Below, piece by piece: positions 60,842 through 64,000 of a stretch of DNA of 64,000 bases (positions are counted from its first letter, which is position 1; every line of letters begins with the position of its first letter). The stretch comes from CBDBUR01 sp965209065. GTDB taxonomy: Bacteria > Pseudomonadota > Alphaproteobacteria > JAPOUT01 > G958296285. The translations under genes and the position numbers were made by a program. The stretch covers positions 1,178,001 through 1,242,000 of the forward strand of contig OZ242373.1 in NCBI GenBank assembly GCA_965209065.1, written 5' to 3'. Under the pieces are notes generated by a model. That model worked only from the letters and a program-made list of their open reading frames with translations. It did not search any database and had not been told where the DNA came from.

Positions 60842-62191
60842 TTAGGTGCCGGCGATTGTCATCTGCTCTATGTAAAGCGTGGGCGCATCTATACCATAGC
60901 GGAAGGTTAGGTCGTCTGCCACCTGTAAGCGCGCGAACATCTCTTTTAGATTGCCGACAATGGTGATTTCACTCACCGGATAAGCGATTTTGCCATTTTT
61001 TATCCAAAAGCCGCTTGCGCCGCGACTGTAATCGCCGGTAACCTGATTGACCCCTGAGCCGATAAGCTCGGTAACATACAACCCCTCGTCAATGCTCGAA
61101 AGGAGTGCTTCGGGGTTAGGGGCTTGGTCGCTCGTGAGGTAAAAGTTGCTCGGCGAGGGCGCGCCCGAAGCAGCATGCCCGGTGCTCGCCAAGCCCAGCT
61201 GACGCGCCGAGGGGCTATCCAAAAGCCAGCTTTGCAGAACGCCCGCCTCGATAATATCGCGCTTTGCACCCAACACGCCCTCGCTGTCGAAGGCTTGCGA
61301 CCTTTGCCCGCGTTTTCTGTGCGGGTCGTCGGTTATCTTTATGTGCGGGCTGAAAATTTGCTTGCCCATCGCGTCCTTTAGAAAAGACGTCTGGCGCGCA
61401 ATCGCCGCACCTGAAATGGCAGCGGCAAAATGCCCCAATAAAGAACGCGCCACGCGCGGCTCATACATAACGGTAGCGGTCGTCGAGCGCGGCTTGCTCG
61501 CACCGCACCGCGCTAAAGTGCGGCGCGCGGCACTATCGCCCACCTCGTTAGGCGAAGGGATATCTTCCGCGAAGTGTGCGCTAAAAAATTCGTAGTCGCG
61601 CTCCATCGCGCCGTCTTTTTCCGCCAGCACCGAGCAGCTTAAATGATGGCTGGTTTCTTTCTCCACCCCTTGAAAGCCTAAACTCGTTAGATGAATGTTC
61701 TGGCTCGCCTGCCACGCCGCGCCCGCGCCTTCCGTGTTGGTGATGCCGGCGTGTCCAAGTGCCACCGCCTCCGTTTCTAACGCCTGACGATTTAACGCCT
61801 CCACGCTTGGCAAGGTTTTGTCATACACATCAATATCTTTTATCTCCGTGCGCGCCGCCGTGCGCTCGGCAAGCCCGCAGTAAGGGTCTTCGGGCGAAGC
61901 CTGTGCCATTGCTATCACGCGCGCGGCGAATTCTTCCTTATCCTTTAAGCTATCAACCCCGATGCCTATTTCAGCATTACGCTTGCCGATGAAAACACGC
62001 AAACCTAATTGCCGCACTTCCGAATGACTCGTATCAATTATTTTGCCTTGTCGTGCTTGCGTGTCAAAAGCAATCGCTTCGCCGATGAAGGCTTCCGCAC
62101 TATCCGCGCCCAGTTTTTTAACAAGAGTCAAAATATCTTCTAACGTGTTGAATAAGTCTTGCGGCTCACTTAAAAAATTACTTGATAGCAT
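60842..62191 (-). CDS. pmbA: TldE/PmbA-type protein
   Basis: The 449-residue protein matches the TldD/PmbA family. The N-terminal half has GADSAEAFIGEAIAFDTQARQGKI, RQLGLRVFIGKRN and the GIGVDSL segment. The C-terminal half has ARSLLGHFAAAISGAAIARQTSFLKDAMGKQI and GVNQVTGDYSRGASGFWIKNGKI. No HExxxH zinc motif is present, which marks it as the TldE (PmbA) subunit that pairs with TldD; tldD is not in the window. TldDE degrades unfolded peptides and matures microcin B17 and CcdA-type substrates in E. coli. I chose the ATG at 62191 because the longer frame would extend into the previous gene with a non-family peptide. Confidence 0.92.
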   Translation of the reverse strand: MLSSNFLSEPQDLFNTLEDILTLVKKLGADSAEAFIGEAIAFDTQARQGKIIDTSHSEVRQLGLRVFIGKRNAEIGIGVDSLKDKEEFAARVIAMAQASPEDPYCGLAERTAARTEIKDIDVYDKTLPSVEALNRQALETEAVALGHAGITNTEGAGAAWQASQNIHLTSLGFQGVEKETSHHLSCSVLAEKDGAMERDYEFFSAHFAEDIPSPNEVGDSAARRTLARCGASKPRSTTATVMYEPRVARSLLGHFAAAISGAAIARQTSFLKDAMGKQIFSPHIKITDDPHRKRGQRSQAFDSEGVLGAKRDIIEAGVLQSWLLDSPSARQLGLASTGHAASGAPSPSNFYLTSDQAPNPEALLSSIDEGLYVTELIGSGVNQVTGDYSRGASGFWIKNGKIAYPVSEITIVGNLKEMFARLQVADDLTFRYGIDAPTLYIEQMTIAGT

Positions 62192-63578
62192 GCGCAACCC
62201 CCGAATAGTTTGGCTGGTCAATAAGCACTTGACGCAAGGTATAACCACGCAAATAGTGCTGTAGTTTTTCATCGTCTAACGCAATTTGCCCGCTCTTTAT
62301 TTTTTCAATTAGCTTCTTTCTTAATGTCACAATATCCCCTCCTTCTTCTAAATCCATCGCTTGTAAGTCGTTTTTTTCAATGCTCTCGTGGCTGGCGCCC
62401 ATTTCTAATTCGCGCAAAACAATATCTAAACTATTTGCGCTAACAAGCGACAAAAATCTATCGCGTTTGGTCGTGGCATTTTCGCGCGCGCTTAATAAAT
62501 AGTCGCGCACAGCTTGAATAAGTTCTTCTTTGGTCGGCATATTAGAGTTATTTATATCCTTCCCCTCATTGAGCGGTCGCGCTTTTGGCGATAAAAGTAA
62601 ATTAGCACAATCTAACTCACTTTCGGAAGCCCTGCGCCCTATCGCCGCGCGCTCCACAGACTTATCCGCGCCGCTACGCCACGCCTGCCCCATGCCCAAA
62701 CACATAATCGCCCAGCGAAATGAAGACATCACCTCCCAAAACTTAACCCGCTCCCTATCAAGCCTAGCCCCGCCACCGCCGCCGCCCTGCTGATAGCCGT
62801 CGAAAAGCGCCTCATAACTGCCGAACCCGCCGACCGGCGCGCTGCCGCCAAAACGCCAGCAATTCGCGCATAACCAGCCTAAATCCCTCATCGGGTCGGA
62901 AATACAGGCAAGCTCCCAGTCCAAAACAGCGATAATCCCTTGCGGCGACACCATCAAATTGCCGTTGCGAAAATCGCTATGCGTTAGGCAAGTATCATAA
63001 TCCAGCGGGAGATGTTGCTTGAGCCACGCCGCCGTCCAGTCAATCATCGGGCGCGGGAGAGCGAAACTTTGATAGACCTCATAGGCTTCCGCCAAAACCC
63101 GCGACGGCTCTTGTGTCGGTAAAGCCAAAGGCGAAAGCTCGTCTTGCGGTATCTGGTGTATCGCCGCAAGAATGACTCCGCACTGGTGCGCTAATGTTTT
63201 GCGCGCGCCTTCAAGCTCTGGCGCTTGTAAAATTTTTTTGCCTAGCGTTTCGCCTTCAAGCCACTCCATCATAAAGCCTTCGCCGAGTCCGTCTTGCGCC
63301 TCGCAAACAGCAAAGACGCGCGGCTCAGGAATGTTATGCTGGCGCGCTAACTGCATAAGCTGTGCCTCTTGACGCAAACTCACTTTGTCAAATGAGCTAA
63401 CACTGCCTGATGATTCGCGTAAAGATGATTTACGAAAAGCAAAATGCTTCTCCTCCCCCGCCGCCACGATGAGATGATAGGTTTCTTGACTCGCGCCGCC
63501 TGATAATCTTTCAATTTTGATGACTTCCTCAAACCCTTCTAAATGTTTTTGGAAAAAATTTGTTAGTGCCTCGCGCAT
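62178..63578 (-). CDS. Phosphotransferase family protein fused to a DUF6285-like domain
   Basis: In this 466-residue protein, residues of about 1-340 form an APH-type kinase domain. Its catalytic loop is HSDFRNGNLMV, the metal site is VLDWELACISDP, and the N-lobe reads RLSGGASQETYHL. After a polar linker (about 330-345), residues 345-466 (MPTKEELIQAVRDYLL ... LIDQPNYSG) look like a DUF6285 domain, which is more often a separate small protein beside such kinases. The gene start overlaps the stop of the acyl-CoA dehydrogenase gene by one base (TAATG), so the two are made together. A role in phosphorylating hydroxyacyl-CoA is inferred from LvaA/ACAD11. Confidence 0.88.
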   Translation of the reverse strand: MREALTNFFQKHLEGFEEVIKIERLSGGASQETYHLIVAAGEEKHFAFRKSSLRESSGSVSSFDKVSLRQEAQLMQLARQHNIPEPRVFAVCEAQDGLGEGFMMEWLEGETLGKKILQAPELEGARKTLAHQCGVILAAIHQIPQDELSPLALPTQEPSRVLAEAYEVYQSFALPRPMIDWTAAWLKQHLPLDYDTCLTHSDFRNGNLMVSPQGIIAVLDWELACISDPMRDLGWLCANCWRFGGSAPVGGFGSYEALFDGYQQGGGGGGARLDRERVKFWEVMSSFRWAIMCLGMGQAWRSGADKSVERAAIGRRASESELDCANLLLSPKARPLNEGKDINNSNMPTKEELIQAVRDYLLSARENATTKRDRFLSLVSANSLDIVLRELEMGASHESIEKNDLQAMDLEEGGDIVTLRKKLIEKIKSGQIALDDEKLQHYLRGYTLRQVLIDQPNYSGVAHAIK

Positions 63579-64000
63579 TAAGAGGAAACGCCTTTGGGGG
63601 TTCTCTGTTTCATAAAACCAAAGAGATAGCCGGCGATACGCCTCATCTGAATTTCCTCCGAGCCCTCAGTGATACGATAGCGCCTATGGTGGCGATAAAT
63701 ATGCTCAAACGGCTTATGGCGCGAATAGCCCCAACCGCCATGCACTTGCATCGCTCTATCCGCCGCCTCGCAGCATAAACGATTAGACCAGTAATTACAC
63801 ATAGACACCTTGTCCGATACACTGAACACGCCATCTCTATCCATCTGCCACGCGGTCTTATGAATCAAAGCGCGCAACATCTCGCATTGCGTTTCTAGCT
63901 CAACCAGAGGAAACTGAATCCCCTGATGCGTAGCGATAGGCTTGCCAAAAGTTTTACGCTCCTTAGCGTAGGCAATGGATTCACGCACACAAAAACTCGC
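63578..64000 (-). CDS. Acyl-CoA dehydrogenase, C-terminal part (gene continues past right edge)
   Basis: The last 140 codons of an acyl-CoA dehydrogenase are present; the frame is still open at the window edge. Typical C-terminal motifs are KERKTFGKPIATHQGIQF, QVHGGWGYSRHKPFEHIYRHHRRYRITEGSEEIQMRRIAGYLF. It is followed with a one-base overlap by the phosphotransferase/DUF6285-like gene, so this is the second dehydrogenase/kinase pair in the window. The substrate is unknown. Confidence 0.92.
   Translation of the reverse strand, partial: ASFCVRESIAYAKERKTFGKPIATHQGIQFPLVELETQCEMLRALIHKTAWQMDRDGVFSVSDKVSMCNYWSNRLCCEAADRAMQVHGGWGYSRHKPFEHIYRHHRRYRITEGSEEIQMRRIAGYLFGFMKQRTPKGVSS

Overview
This window reads as chromosomal DNA of an alphaproteobacterium, probably a compact, perhaps marine genome. 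The case rests on gene families and order. There is an FdxA-type 7Fe ferredoxin next to a CarD/CdnL regulator, DUF3035- and DUF2093-type small proteins, and an XseA/DUF2093/M23 block facing lpxL-lpxK-waaA-msbA-pmbA. Acyl-CoA dehydrogenase genes are paired with phosphotransferase genes. Many genes overlap by 1 to 35 bases and no gene-free stretch exceeds about 120 bases. The genus cannot be told from the sequence alone.

Bases 1-31373 (minus strand) hold three tandem paralogous genes for giant secreted proteins of the filamentous haemagglutinin / two-partner-secretion (TPS) type. The first in transcription order (31373 to 21535, about 3,280 codons) is split by a single-base deletion near 25983. 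The second (21451-3668) encodes 5,927 residues. The third starts at 3582 and runs off the left edge after 1,194 open codons. All three start with a signal peptide and a TPS domain, then continue as Thr/Ala/Asn/Ile/Gly-rich repeats expected to fold as a beta-helix. Two super-repeat types are visible, one of about 1.3 kb and one of about 1.9 kb. The two complete C-termini share a conserved module of about 200 residues ending in a cysteine pair, a candidate surface anchor. Each gene has its own similar promoter. No TpsB-type outer-membrane transporter is in the window.

A tRNA-Arg(CCU) gene (31482-31555) marks the edge between the adhesin array and the conserved backbone. To its right a minus-strand gene run reads LolA-like periplasmic protein, outer-membrane barrel protein, MMPL/RND transporter, fdxA and carD. 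The first three look like an envelope lipid-trafficking set.

Bases 37612-48017 (plus strand) form a dense housekeeping run: ribF, ileS, lspA, a DUF3035-like lipoprotein, an M16 peptidase pair (one catalytic, one degenerate), pgi and mutL. The minus-strand pair rluB-rsmD meets mutL tail to tail and diverges from tadA. An acyl-CoA dehydrogenase gene follows, convergent with a phosphotransferase gene that overlaps purD. Then come xseA, a DUF2093-like gene and an M23 peptidase on the plus strand.

The right end (55754-64000, minus strand) is one overlapping run: acyl-CoA dehydrogenase (cut by the edge), phosphotransferase fused to a DUF6285-like domain, pmbA/tldE, msbA, waaA, lpxK and lpxL. It covers late lipid A/Kdo assembly and export, plus a second dehydrogenase/kinase pair. 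I saw no CRISPR array, transposase, phage gene or recognisable defence system.
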